64,000 nt of DNA from Campylobacter concisus (GCF_003049705.1 NZ_PIRF01000003.1:211886-275885), one strand, 5' to 3'. Shown: positions 1 to 8,376, numbered from the stretch's first letter. Translations and numbers: made by a program. Notes: generated from the letters alone by a model not told the origin.

Positions 1-303
1 GATAAGAGGAGAATAGAACAGGTTGCCCCAGTGTCCCTTTATGGAGAGTATCAAAATATTCATTTAACCGATGAAAAATACCAAAATCTAAAAGATAGGC
101 TGAAAGGTCATACAGATACAATGACTGAAAAGCTATTAAGATATATCAAAAGTAAAGGCACAGACTACAAAGACCACTATGTAACAATCCTTAATTGGTA
201 TGAATTGGTATGAACAGGATAAAGAAAAGCTATCACAGAAAAATAATCAAAATAAAAGCCATAGAACCTATTCAACCAACTATGAAGACAGCGACAGCCT
301 ATA
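1..303 (+). pseudogene. C-terminal remnant of a Firmicutes-type replication initiator / replisome-organizer protein
   Basis: The reading frame is open from the first base and encodes a tail containing HLTDEKYQNLKDR and DYKDHYVTILNWYE. This resembles the C-terminal region of DnaD/RepA-like replication proteins of Firmicutes conjugative transposons. The frame stops early at 211-213. The cause is visible: the ten bases attggtatga occur twice in tandem at 194-213. Removing one copy restores a frame that runs on to TAA at 301-303. A DnaC-like gene and a TnpW gene follow, which is the order seen in such elements. The family call rests on sequence style and neighbours, so it is moderate. The N-terminal part lies outside the window. 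Confidence 0.6.
194..213. repeat. 10-bp tandem duplication causing a frameshift
   Basis: The unit attggtatga is present twice in direct tandem. Deleting one unit rejoins the replication-protein frame (NWYE followed by QDKEKLSQ) up to the stop at 303. It is therefore a frame-breaking slippage or duplication mutation. Confidence 0.85.
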
Positions 304-414
304 AAAGGTGTTTTTAAGGGTTTAATCATAAAAGAGGTGTCAGACTATGGTTAAGATAAAAATAAGCCTTAAAAACGCATTATAGAGCCTGATGTAGAAA
401 AGGAGACTAAAATT

Positions 415-1249
415 ATGAATGATAAAGAAAATATGATTACTACAAAAATTCAAGGGACAGATTTTATCTACAACAAAGATACTCACTATGAAGAAGACGG
501 ACATATCTATTGCAAGATTTGTAATGAAAGAATAGACGGTAAGGTAATTCCGATGTTGGATAAGCCTATGATTATCAGAACGGCTTGTAAATGTGATAGA
601 GATAGAGCTGAACAAGAAAAAACTGTTAAAACAAGATAGGTTGAGACAAAGCTGCTTTATATCCAAAAATCAAATAGCCTACACCTTTAAAAATGCCGAT
701 GAAGATACAGATAAGGAAATCATCAAAAAAGCAAAGAACTATGTAAAACATTTTGAAGAAATGAGAAAAGATAATGTTGGACTGTTACTTTACGGAAATG
801 TAGGAAGTGGCAAGACCTATGTAGCTTGTGCTATTGCCAACGCTATAATTACAGAATATAGCCATACAGTAAAAATGAGGAACTTTGCACAGATATTAAA
901 CGACTTACAAAAAGGCGGCTTTAATCTTGATAGAAACGAATATATCGAATAGATAACAAGCCCTACCCTACTAATTCTTGATGATTTTGGAATAGAGAGA
1001 AATACAGAATATGCCTTAGAGCAAATTTACAATGTAATCAATGCAAGATACCTAAAGGCAAGACCAACCATTATAACTACTAACCTTAATTTCAAAGATA
1101 TAGAAAAAGAACAGGAAGATATAATGCTTGGCAGGATTTATTCAAGGATAATCGAGATGTGTTTACCTCTTAGGATAACGGGACTTGATAGAAGAAAAAT
1201 ACAGAGCAAAGAAAAGCTGAAGAAAGCACAAAACTTAATAGATGAATGA
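415..1249 (+). pseudogene. broken DnaC/IstB-like ATP-binding protein of a Firmicutes mobile element
   Basis: DnaC-type AAA+ ATPases load the replicative helicase. The N-terminal part has a cysteine cluster (CKIC about residue 37, CKCD about residue 61). The ATPase part has a Walker A GNVGSGKT and a Walker B LLILDDFG, and ends at a TGA at 1247-1249. Two lesions break it. One is an extra A in a run of six A near 615, which shifts the frame. The other is an in-frame TAG at 950-952 just before ITSPTLLILDD. Repairing both gives a protein of about 275 residues. An AGGAG-type ribosome site precedes the ATG at 415. Its neighbours are a broken replication protein and TnpW, a set known from Firmicutes conjugative transposons. 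Confidence 0.8.
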
Positions 1250-1310
1250 GAGCGATTGGAAAAGTAAAAAATTCTAATCGCTTTTTAATTGCAAGAAAAG
1301 GAATGATGAT

Positions 1311-1484
1311 ATGCAAAAAAATAATACAGAAACAAAAACAATAAAGAAGATTGGAAAAACTACCTATGAAGTTGTTGTACATTTTAATAAAAATACTACT
1401 GAAACAATGCAAGACAAATTGAAACGCATAATGCTTAGAGAAATTGAGAGTGAAAAACATCAAAAAAATGATAAAAATGATTAG
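1311..1484 (+). CDS. TnpW-like small transposon-encoded protein
   Basis: This 57-residue protein starts MQKNNTETKTIKKIGKT and continues with YEVVVHFNKNTTETMQDKL. That matches the TnpW family, short proteins of unknown function in Firmicutes conjugative and mobilizable transposons (Tn4451-type). A short GGAATG spacer lies before the ATG at 1311, and the frame ends at TAG 1482-1484. It is the only intact gene of the Firmicutes-derived block. A TTGACA-like sequence follows the stop, and Firmicutes-like sequence seems to end soon after, near 1500. Family recognition is from the sequence alone. Confidence 0.65.
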   Translation: MQKNNTETKTIKKIGKTTYEVVVHFNKNTTETMQDKLKRIMLREIESEKHQKNDKND

Positions 1485-1502
1485 AAAGTCCTTGACAAGT
1501 TG

Positions 1503-1673
1503 TTACAGGTTTGGCTCGCTAATCTTTTCTTTGGTCTTTTGGTTAAAAATATCACTAAAATTTGCAGACCTGCCTTGTTTGTGCTGTTGCTTAGTGTATG
1601 AATTTATATTGGTGCTTAAGATGCTAATATCATTCGTGGTTTGCCTCCTAGCTTCTTGCTTTTTAAGTTTTAA
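1503..1673 (-). pseudogene. possible C-terminal gene remnant
   Basis: On the minus strand a frame of about 56 codons without a start codon encodes a lysine- and glutamine-rich tail (KQEARRQTTNDISIL, then SDIFNQKTKEKISEPNL). A TAA lies directly upstream, so only a tail is left. The composition looks like Campylobacter coding DNA and unlike the Firmicutes block beside it. I do not recognise the protein. It may mark the junction between the two kinds of DNA. Confidence 0.3.
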
Positions 1674-1679
1674 TTAAAG

Positions 1680-2156
1680 TAACCATAAAATAATTGACTA
1701 TCCAAATTTATCAGTCAAAATAAACAAGTGACAAATATGCCAATCACAAAAATTACAAAAATTTACTTTTACTAAGTCATTCTTTGGTGGGACTGATTTA
1801 ATTCCAGTATGCGCCAAAATTCAATTCAGATATTAGGGCGAGCATACTCTATGTAGCTACAAAATGTTACCATTTGTTGCTCCATAGAGGCTCGCAAGGA
1901 GAGCTTGCCGCTCCCTTGACCCACGCTAAAAAATATTTTCTTAATTAAAAATGGCCATGCAGGATAGGCTATTTTTAATAAAATATTAAGTTTACTAAGG
2001 GTAGCCATAAGTATAAAAAATAATTAGACTAAATTATTTTTTGTGGTCTGCAAAATATATTTTAGTAGATTTTTAAAATGGCAACGTAACAAATAAGGTT
2101 TTTTGGAAGTAATAAATGAGATGGTTTGTCTAATAAACTTAATATAGTCGCTAAAT
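1680..2156. other. stretch without a confident gene
   Basis: The stretch holds one 60-codon minus-strand frame at 1826-2008 (starts MATLSKLNILLKIAYPAWPF) that I cannot tie to any family. It also has a small hairpin, GCAAG-GAGAG-CTTGC, near 1889. Otherwise it is AT-rich spacer downstream of the mob operon. Confidence 0.4.
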
Positions 2157-3752
2157 TTAAAACATATCTTCTAGGCTTTGAGTTTTTTCCTTGCATACAT
2201 CACTTACATGGTGATGTATGCTGGTTTTTTTGGAGTATTCACGCTCCTCTATAAATTCTCTACATATTCTTGTAGCATCTTGTGCTCTATCTGTAAGCTC
2301 TCGTATGCTTCTCTCAAATTTTGGAATTTTTCTTCTGAATTTTTTAATTTTTCTTCCAAGCAAGATATTGAACTCTCGTACATATCTCTTTGTTGCTGCA
2401 AAGATTCCGTTAAGGCGTCGTTGCAATCTTTGTTCAAGCTCTTGACTTTCTTTATTAGCGCTGTCACATTTGTCCGTAATATCACAAGCTCCTTCTCGCA
2501 GTCTTGTTGCAAATTCATTATTTCTAATTCGTGTCTGTTCCTTTCGTCTTCGATCATCTTGGTCAAGCGCTCGTTCTCTTCTAGCAATGCTTTCTCTAAT
2601 GCTGTCATCCTCTACTCCATTTTCATTAATATAAATTTCCTGCGCTCGTTCTCTGTTATCTCTTCGTCTTTTGGAATTGATATGTAATATTCCCTCTGGG
2701 TCTTGTCTGCAGTAGGTTGGCTGTATCTCCATTGTTTTGGTATCGTCCAAGCTACTTCTTCCTTTAATATCATTGCGTGCACTACCCAGCCAATTGCTAT
2801 TCCCAAAATTAGTGCGGTAGCAACTGATAGCGAGATTATCACCGATCTGTCCTTGTGATGCAAGGATATTGTTTTTTGAAGTTCTTTCGACATATCTTTC
2901 TTGATTAAATCTATCTCTTTTAACAATAAGCTCCTCAAGTTTTCGCCTATTTTCTCTGCACTCTGCTTGTGTATTTCTATCATGGAATTCTCTAATTCTT
3001 CTGCTTGAGCTTTGGCTGAGTTCTCCAAGTCTTTGAGCACTGGTGAAGTCTGCATCGTATATTCCTCCTTTTAGACGATTTTTTGTTTTTTTAGTAGGCA
3101 GTATGATCGTTATGCCTTTTTTGTTGATCCTGGTTATTTCGATACCATTTTGTTTAAGAAGTTCAATCATGTGGTCTCTATTTTTAATATAGCCTTGCTT
3201 AACCAGATCGTGCAGCTTTTGGTCTAGCTCTTCTAAATTTTTATAATGATTGATGTTTTTCTTGCTAGACAATATAGTTTGCTCTTTTGCTGGATCATCT
3301 GGACTTGATAGTCCATACTCATCGTTAATGATCTTTTTAATTAGATCTATTCTAGTTTGATCATATTTAGCAAAATAAGGATTAAATGACCTATCTGTTT
3401 CAAGATCTATCTTAGGGATAAGGAAATTTAACTCAAGCCGTCCATCCTTATCAGAATGCTCTACCCATAATACATTTGTACGTTCAAGCATATATTCACC
3501 CAAAAGAGCACGTTCAAAATCCTTAATGATTTTTAGTTTTTGCTCTTCAGTCAAAAAGTCATACTTCTCTTCAAATGATAAAACACCAAAACAGGTCTTT
3601 TGTTTATAGGTGATGCCTTTTATAATAGCTCTAGTTAAATTTTCATCACCTTTTATAACTCTTGCTGTTCCAGCAGCTTTTCTCTCATTTAAAAGATAAT
3701 TTATGCTCCCAAGGCCACCACCAGTATAAGTACGAAGAAATTTAACTAGCAT
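2157..3752 (-). CDS. mobA: ColE1-type (MobA/MbeA, HEN-type) relaxase
   Basis: The relaxase nicks oriT and pilots the strand during mobilization. From the ATG at 3752 the protein begins MLVKFLRTYTGGGLGS, followed by YLLNE, which closely parallels the start of ColE1 MbeA. The signature WVEHSDKDGRLELNF gives His99, Glu107 and Asn109, the HEN triad that replaces the three-histidine motif in this family. The frame is open up to 3791, but AAAGG eight bases before 3752 and the family start favour 3752. The C-terminal half is long, basic and coiled-coil-like, and two further genes are encoded inside it in another frame. mobC lies upstream. The protein (about 531 residues) is close to MbeA length. Confidence 0.9.
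   Translation of the reverse strand: MLVKFLRTYTGGGLGSINYLLNERKAAGTARVIKGDENLTRAIIKGITYKQKTCFGVLSFEEKYDFLTEEQKLKIIKDFERALLGEYMLERTNVLWVEHSDKDGRLELNFLIPKIDLETDRSFNPYFAKYDQTRIDLIKKIINDEYGLSSPDDPAKEQTILSSKKNINHYKNLEELDQKLHDLVKQGYIKNRDHMIELLKQNGIEITRINKKGITIILPTKKTKNRLKGGIYDADFTSAQRLGELSQSSSRRIREFHDRNTQAECRENRRKLEELIVKRDRFNQERYVERTSKNNILASQGQIGDNLAISCYRTNFGNSNWLGSARNDIKGRSSLDDTKTMEIQPTYCRQDPEGILHINSKRRRDNRERAQEIYINENGVEDDSIRESIARRERALDQDDRRRKEQTRIRNNEFATRLREGACDITDKCDSANKESQELEQRLQRRLNGIFAATKRYVREFNILLGRKIKKFRRKIPKFERSIRELTDRAQDATRICREFIEEREYSKKTSIHHHVSDVCKEKTQSLEDMF
2249..2608 (-). CDS. MobD/MbeD-like mobilization protein, nested in mobA
   Basis: This 119-residue, almost entirely coiled-coil protein starts MTALEKALLEENERLTKMIE. 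ColE1 MbeD starts in the same style and is likewise encoded out of frame inside mbeA. The ATG at 2608 lies three bases after the stop of the nested mobB gene, and a GGAG overlaps that stop, so the two are probably translationally coupled. The function in ColE1 is entry exclusion or mobilization support; here it is inferred from position and shape. Overlap with the mobA frame would normally suggest a shadow, but the ColE1 layout and the ribosome sites argue it is real. Confidence 0.65.
   Translation of the reverse strand: MTALEKALLEENERLTKMIEDERNRHELEIMNLQQDCEKELVILRTNVTALIKKVKSLNKDCNDALTESLQQQRDMYESSISCLEEKLKNSEEKFQNLREAYESLQIEHKMLQEYVENL
2612..3055 (-). CDS. MobB/MbeB-like mobilization protein, nested in mobA
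   Basis: The 147-residue protein has an N-terminal helical part (starts MQTSPVLKDLENSAKAQAEE) resembling the start of MbeB. A transmembrane segment follows at about residues 72-94 (VIISLSVATALILGIAIGWV), then a short soluble tail. MbeB stabilises the relaxosome and helps contact the transport machinery. A perfect AAGGAGG lies eight bases before the ATG at 3055, which strongly supports expression although the gene is wholly inside mobA in another frame. It ends at 2612, three bases before the nested mobD start. Confidence 0.72.
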   Translation of the reverse strand: MQTSPVLKDLENSAKAQAEELENSMIEIHKQSAEKIGENLRSLLLKEIDLIKKDMSKELQKTISLHHKDRSVIISLSVATALILGIAIGWVVHAMILKEEVAWTIPKQWRYSQPTADKTQREYYISIPKDEEITENERRKFILMKME

Positions 3753-3799
3753 CACTAGTGCCTTTATTTGTATTGATGCAAAGTAAATCAAGCAACATA

Positions 3800-4129
3800 T
3801 TATTTACCCAATGCTTCATACACTTTATGTAAGACATCATTATCGTCCGCTATGATCTCAATACCAACTCTATCTAGGCTTTGCCCACTATTTAATTTGG
3901 CAGCTATTTGGTTCATGTTTTGTCCATGTCTAGATAGTTCAGCTAAAAGCTCTCTCATAATTGGTGCATAAATCTGCTTAGACAACATAGCTCTTAGGGC
4001 AAATTTTGAGAAAGTTAGGCCACTTTCTTGTAATTTATTATTAATCACCAACCATTCTGCATTACTTAGCCTAAGTCTTTTAGTTATGACTTTGGTTACC
4101 TTGCGTTTTTTTATCTTTTCAGAACTCAC
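3800..4129 (-). CDS. mobC: MobC-like relaxosome accessory protein
   Basis: The 109-residue protein has a basic start, then RLRLSNAEWLVINNKLQESG and SRHGQNMNQIAAKLNSG. This is the pattern of the MobC/MbeC ribbon-helix-helix family, which binds oriT beside the nick and helps the relaxase melt it. It is the first gene of the operon, with mobA 47 bases downstream (measured to the start at 3752). The non-coding DNA upstream of it (4130-4492) is the expected place for oriT. Confidence 0.85.
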   Translation of the reverse strand: MSSEKIKKRKVTKVITKRLRLSNAEWLVINNKLQESGLTFSKFALRAMLSKQIYAPIMRELLAELSRHGQNMNQIAAKLNSGQSLDRVGIEIIADDNDVLHKVYEALGK

Positions 4130-4492
4130 GTAAATTTACTCCTAATCCAAGAAGAAGCCACTCAAAAATCCTATGTCATAAAATTTTTGGCAGACTTGCT
4201 CTTTAAATATCTTTTAAGGTTATTTTATAAAATTTCACAGCCTAAAACAAGGAATTCGGTAGGCTTCAGGCCGCTAAAATGCGTGTTTTTTAAAAATACT
4301 ATGAAATATATAATATAATTTTTGTAGCTTTTAAATTTCTCTTAGAAATTTAGTCTGGTATGAAATTAAGAAAATAAAATAATAAAAATATAGGGGTTGC
4401 GCTCATCATAAAAGAGCACTTTAGATAGGACAAGCTAATAACATGAAATTAGTTACTAACAAATCACAGATGACTAAAGTCTAGCTTTATGC
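4130..4492. other. intergenic region, probable oriT and mob promoter
   Basis: About 360 bases without a gene lie between the mob operon and the toxin gene. ColE1-like elements keep oriT directly upstream of mobC, so this is the best candidate. Visible structure is limited: a GCTC-N9-GAGC hairpin near 4397-4413 and a GGCTTCAGGCC stretch near 4262. I cannot place a nick site by eye. Confidence 0.4.
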
Positions 4493-4780
4493 TTAGTTAA
4501 ATTTATCCTTTAGTATCTCGTATACTTCGTTATTCTCTCTTTTGCCGACAACTAGCACCAATACTACGATCTCATCATCTTTTACTTGATAGGCCAAGCG
4601 GTAGCCGACATCTCTTAGCTTGATCTTATAGACATCTTCATAGCCTCGTAGCTTGTCTTTGGTAACCTTTGGGTTTTCTAGACGCTCACTTAGCTTCTTT
4701 TTAAACTGCACTTTTATGCTATTGTCTAGCTTTTGCCACTCTTTTAAAGCACTTGGCAAGAACTCTAGCTCATAGCTCAT
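4493..4780 (-). CDS. RelE-family toxin
   Basis: The 95-residue protein starts MSYELEFLPSALKEWQKLD and has KLRGYEDVYKIKLRDVGYRL, then YQVKDDEIVVLVLVVGKRE. This is the RelE/ParE-type fold, and the RelE branch cleaves mRNA in the ribosome. Length and layout are typical. It overlaps the antitoxin gene by 11 bases, so the pair is co-transcribed and coupled. In an island such a pair usually stabilises the element. Confidence 0.9.
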   Translation of the reverse strand: MSYELEFLPSALKEWQKLDNSIKVQFKKKLSERLENPKVTKDKLRGYEDVYKIKLRDVGYRLAYQVKDDEIVVLVLVVGKRENNEVYEILKDKFN

Positions 4781-5021
4781 CTAAGCTTACTTTTACTGGC
4801 TTTTCACCACTTGCTAGAGCAGCATCTACTGCTTTGCTTAGATGATACTCTTCTATTATCTCTTTCATCTTTTCATAGACAGAGCTAGGTACTAGATAGG
4901 CGCTAGGGACATTGTGGTTTAGTATGGCTACGACATTATCTCCAGCTTGTTTTAAAATTTGAGCTGGAGACTTTTTTAGCTCGCTTATGCTAGCTGTGAA
5001 ATTTGCTTGTATGGTTTGCAT
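4770..5021 (-). CDS. Phd/YefM-type antitoxin
   Basis: The 83-residue protein starts MQTIQANFTASISELKKSP and continues with GDNVVAILNHNVPSAYLVP. This is the Phd/YefM pattern (an N-terminal DNA-binding dimer followed by a toxin-binding tail). It is paired with a RelE toxin downstream, overlapping it by 11 bases. Such antitoxins repress their own promoter. The upstream sequence has AT-rich near-palindromic DNA (TTTAGTATT / GGTATTAAA) that could be the operator. Confidence 0.88.
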   Translation of the reverse strand: MQTIQANFTASISELKKSPAQILKQAGDNVVAILNHNVPSAYLVPSSVYEKMKEIIEEYHLSKAVDAALASGEKPVKVSLDEL

Positions 5022-5103
5022 TTTTATCCTTTATTTAATACCTAAAATAATACTAAATAAGATATAAAGATAGTCTTAAAAGTTTATGCTTTGAAATTTA
5101 CTC

Positions 5104-7074
5104 CTATTCATTATCATACGATACCATCTCTACTTTAGCCTTTAGTGTGTTTGCATTAATAGGTTTAGCATAGGTGTTTAGCAAAATTTTATACTGCTTT
5201 TCATGTCCTACTATCTGGGCTATAAGATTTGCTTCTACCTCGCGTTGCACTAGATAGTCTATAAAGTAGTGTCTAAAAGAGTAGAAGGTCTTTTTAGAGT
5301 CTTTGTCTATAAACTTTCTTTGGATCTGGCTTCTAAAAATTTCAGAGAAGTCCTTATTGCTTACCTTAAATATATTTCCGCTTTTCTTGCTATTAACATA
5401 TTCTAGCAGGCCTAGATCTATGAGCTTACTATGGATAGGCACAAACCTAATGCTATTTTTGGTCTTGGTAGTTTTACCATCATTTGTGTTTATGTTAAAG
5501 CAGTAAATTCCATCTTTTAAGACTATATCTTCTTTATGAAGTTGTGTGATCTCTTTTATCCTCATGCCACTATAAGCAGCTATCATTGTGACGTAGTAGA
5601 GCTCACTAGCCTCTATCCTTGAACTTGGAGATTTTCCGCTTTGTTTGATGTTGGTTACTATGTCAAAGATTTTCCTAGCTTCTGATACATCGTATGGAAG
5701 CACTGCCCTCTCGCTAGGGTCTACGTCTATCTTGACGTTCATTTTTGCAGTTATGCTTTTACCTATATAGCCACTATCAAAGCAGTAGTTAAAAAACTGA
5801 ATAACCCTTATCATATATTTTTGAATAGTAGGTTCAGAGAGTTTATCGTCCTTTTCTCCCAGCTTAAGTATCTGAGATAAACTTTTATCTTTATACCTAC
5901 TCTTTTGAGCTAGCTTGGTTGGAATTTTATAAAGAAGATCTCTAAATTCAAGCAAGTTATCTCTCGTGATCCTATAAACTGGCGTATCTTCGTTAAAGTA
6001 TAAAAATAAGAGCTTTTTTACGCCAGTAACTAATCTTTGCGTATCTGGCGACCACTTATCAGCTCTTTTAGTGTTTGTCTCAAATATCTCGAATGCATCC
6101 TTTAAGCTCTTTTGATCTTCTAAATTTAAAGCTGAGAATTGATTGCTAGAGCCAGATGTCGCTTGCAGTACTTGCCTGATCTCATACTCTTTGGTTATTT
6201 TGGCGCTAGGATTAAAAATACTAAAGCTACTATCGTCATCTAATTTTATCTTGATATTTTTTGGTGGATTTGGATCCAATATGATATCTTCCATGCTTCT
6301 ATGGCTATTCTTTGTTCTTACTAGCTTTAAATTTGAAGTTGAGCCATACTTTTGATCTAGTATGGCATAAACCGTCTCGCTAATCCTCTGAGCCATAGCC
6401 TTAAGCTGCCCATCAGTAATGGGCAAACAACCACTATCTTCAAGCTCTTTTATATTTTCTTGGAATGAAGCTATGTCCTTAGCGTCAAACGAACTAGGTT
6501 TGGCATGTTTGGCTAAGTTATCACTAGAATCATCTTCAAGGAAACAGTGCTCACGCTTGTCATCAAAGAGCACACTGCTCTTCTCAAGCTTTGATACAAG
6601 ATAGTTAAGTGTTAGTATGTTTTTCTCTAAAAGAGTTTGCCCTATGTTCTCTTTATTCTTGCTACCAAGAGCGCCAGCAGTGTTAGTGATATTACTTATA
6701 TCCTTAATTAAAATTTGAGGCAGACCGCCATCTATCAAACTTTGTTTAAAGTAGTCATTGAGCGCATTTAGAAATTCTACATCCATCTTCTTATTAAGAA
6801 GAGAGTGCTCTTTGATGCTCTTACTAAGCTTTACTTTCATAAACGAATTTACAAAAGATTGGATTATGCTATCACCAAGATTCATGTGAACCGCCCTTTT
6901 TATCAAGTAAAGATTGTTGTCTAGAATTTTAGCCCTTTTTCTGGCTTTTTCCAAGAGATTAGTGGATGTGGAGAAGCAAATTTCTCGCTTTTCGTTAAAA
7001 AATTTTCTAATGCTTGGAGCAAGTGTGACTCGGTAGTAATATATACCGTTTCGCTCCCTTAAGTGTTGTCCCAT
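5104..7074 (-). CDS. tyrosine-recombinase integrase of island 1
   Basis: The protein has an N-terminal DUF6538-like part (MGQHLRERNGIYYYRV). A SAM-like core-binding region follows, and a C-terminal catalytic domain contains YSGMRIKEITQLH (first Arg), FRHYFIDYL, GHEKQYK and NTY (nucleophile Tyr). Box II normally reads HxxRH. Here it is YSFRH, a Tyr in place of the first His, whereas the second integrase in the window keeps His. A longer frame starts at a TTG at 7095, but the ATG at 7074 matches the family start. The gene lies about 100 bases from the 46-bp attachment repeat, as expected for an island integrase. Its middle region is long, giving about 656 residues, like the paralog at 40858. 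Confidence 0.88.
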   Translation of the reverse strand: MGQHLRERNGIYYYRVTLAPSIRKFFNEKREICFSTSTNLLEKARKRAKILDNNLYLIKRAVHMNLGDSIIQSFVNSFMKVKLSKSIKEHSLLNKKMDVEFLNALNDYFKQSLIDGGLPQILIKDISNITNTAGALGSKNKENIGQTLLEKNILTLNYLVSKLEKSSVLFDDKREHCFLEDDSSDNLAKHAKPSSFDAKDIASFQENIKELEDSGCLPITDGQLKAMAQRISETVYAILDQKYGSTSNLKLVRTKNSHRSMEDIILDPNPPKNIKIKLDDDSSFSIFNPSAKITKEYEIRQVLQATSGSSNQFSALNLEDQKSLKDAFEIFETNTKRADKWSPDTQRLVTGVKKLLFLYFNEDTPVYRITRDNLLEFRDLLYKIPTKLAQKSRYKDKSLSQILKLGEKDDKLSEPTIQKYMIRVIQFFNYCFDSGYIGKSITAKMNVKIDVDPSERAVLPYDVSEARKIFDIVTNIKQSGKSPSSRIEASELYYVTMIAAYSGMRIKEITQLHKEDIVLKDGIYCFNINTNDGKTTKTKNSIRFVPIHSKLIDLGLLEYVNSKKSGNIFKVSNKDFSEIFRSQIQRKFIDKDSKKTFYSFRHYFIDYLVQREVEANLIAQIVGHEKQYKILLNTYAKPINANTLKAKVEMVSYDNE

Positions 7075-7177
7075 ATTTAATAGCCAACCGGTCAAAAATG
7101 GAACAGTTTTATGTAACTACTAAGTAAAAATCGTCTAAAGTGCGTATTTCAGGCTTTCAGGAGCTCATATAAAAAAT

Positions 7178-7223
7178 CCTCATAAGCCGGAGGTCGGGAG
7201 TTCAAGTCTCCCCCGTGACACCA
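7178..7223 (+). repeat. attachment site: 3' end of a tRNA gene with CAU anticodon loop
   Basis: The 46 bases begin in the anticodon loop (CTCATAA), run through the variable region and T arm (GGGAG-TTCAAGT-CTCCC) and end in CCGTGAC-A-CCA. They are therefore the 3' half of a tRNA, probably elongator tRNA-Met. No 5' half precedes them, so this is a duplicated attachment site. An identical copy lies at 43122-43167 in the same orientation. The two bound island 2. Confidence 0.9.
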
Positions 7224-7631
7224 TAAATACCTAAACTACGATGTTTCTACAATATTATATTGCAGTTACCTTTCATTAAATATAGCTTAATGTTTGTAGC
7301 AAAACAAAATTTTATGTAGCAAATTTTTAAGCTTGCAGTAATTTTAACACGTTTTTTGTAAAATTTTAAAAACAAGTAAAATTTTTTAACGAATCATCTA
7401 CTATGATATAATCTGCCACTCTACTGGGTTAAATTTTTACCATAACTTAAATAAAATGAGTATAGATGTGTAGTAAAAATGGCGTTTATAGCTATTGAAT
7501 ATGGGCTAAAAAATATTTTTGATGATTATGATTTATTCATATTTCCTAGCAATAAAACACAAAATAGAGATAGGCTGCATAAGCATCACGAGATCCTGCG
7601 CGTGGTCAAATACCGGCTCACATTTATTAAA

Positions 7632-8376
7632 GGCTCAAGATAAGTTAAAAACTTTCAAAGGAGTTTTAACTATGATCCTGCCGATGAAAAATAAGTATAT
7701 AGCCCGTTCCCGAATTTCGCAGAAGAAATTTAGAGAAATTCTCAAGTATTTTGCAGAGGATATAGAGGCTACTAAAATAGCAAATTTAACCGGGATTTCT
7801 AGAATTTCCATCAATAAAATTCTAAAAAATATCAGAATTTTAATGGCTAGCGAGTGTGAAAAAATAAGTAAGTTTTCAGGTGAGATAGAGATTGACGAAA
7901 GTTACTTCGGAGCTAAAAGAGTAAGAGGTAAGAGAGGTAGAGGAGTAGCAAATAAAACTCCGGTATTCGGTATGCTTAAAAGAGATGGCAAAGTCTATAC
8001 CCAAATAGTTAAAAACTGCTCTGCTAGTGAACTAATACCAATACTATCGCAATATAGCGAGCTTGATAGCTCTACTATATACTCTGATTGTTGGAAAGCT
8101 TATGATGGATTAGTAGATTATGGAGCTAAAGCTCATTATAGAGTAAAGCATTCAAAGAATGAATTTGCTAATGGTAAAAACCATATAAACGGCATTGAGA
8201 ATTTCTGGGGATATGCTAAACATAGACTAGCTAAATTTAAAGGCATCAAGAAAGAGAATTTTTTACTTCATCTAAAGGAGTATGAATTTAGATATAATAC
8301 TAAAACTACACAGGAAAACTTATATCAGAAACTGTTGAAATTGATAAGAGAGAATCCGCTTAACTTATCTTGAGCC
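7632..8376 (+). mobile_element. IS1595-family insertion sequence
   Basis: The ends are inverted copies of GGCTCAAGATAAGTTAA at 7632-7648 and 8360-8376. The flanks TTATTAAA (7624-7631) and TTATAAAA (8377-8384) differ by one base and fit the 8-bp target duplication known for this family. The element is 745 bp and holds one transposase gene whose stop codon lies in the right inverted repeat. Confidence 0.85.
7672..8373 (+). CDS. IS1595-family (ISXO2-like) transposase
   Basis: The DDE transposase moves the surrounding element. The protein (about 233 residues) has an N-terminal helical DNA-binding part (KKFREILKYFAEDIEATKIA). The ISXO2-like catalytic domain follows, with EIEIDESYFGAKR, IYSDCWKAYDGL, HSKNEFANGKNHINGIENFW and KHRLAKFKGI. 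The D, D and N/E positions typical of this group are visible. The ATG at 7672 is preceded by AAAGGAG with good spacing. An upstream extension of the frame to 7519 belongs to the interrupted host ORF region and is not the start. It looks intact and is therefore possibly active. Confidence 0.9.
   Translation: MILPMKNKYIARSRISQKKFREILKYFAEDIEATKIANLTGISRISINKILKNIRILMASECEKISKFSGEIEIDESYFGAKRVRGKRGRGVANKTPVFGMLKRDGKVYTQIVKNCSASELIPILSQYSELDSSTIYSDCWKAYDGLVDYGAKAHYRVKHSKNEFANGKNHINGIENFWGYAKHRLAKFKGIKKENFLLHLKEYEFRYNTKTTQENLYQKLLKLIRENPLNLS

Larger units (their letters stand above)
1..7223. mobile_element. right part of genomic island 1 (tRNA-Met-type site)
   Basis: This stretch ends at a tRNA 3'-end repeat with an integrase gene just inside it, reading away from the repeat on the minus strand. 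That is the usual edge of an island that integrates into a tRNA gene. It carries decayed Firmicutes conjugative-element genes, a ColE1-type mobilization operon and a toxin-antitoxin pair. The left edge lies outside the window. The boundary call rests on the repeat at 7178-7223, its identical copy at 43122 and the adjacent integrase. Confidence 0.65.

Noticed and set aside
1826..2008. 60-codon minus-strand frame MATLSKLNILL...
   Set aside because: No family, no good ribosome site and no operon context. Left as an unassigned stretch.
3055..3791. mobA start at 3791
   Set aside because: The ATG at 3752 has AAAGG at good spacing and matches the ColE1 relaxase N-terminus. The upstream extension does not.
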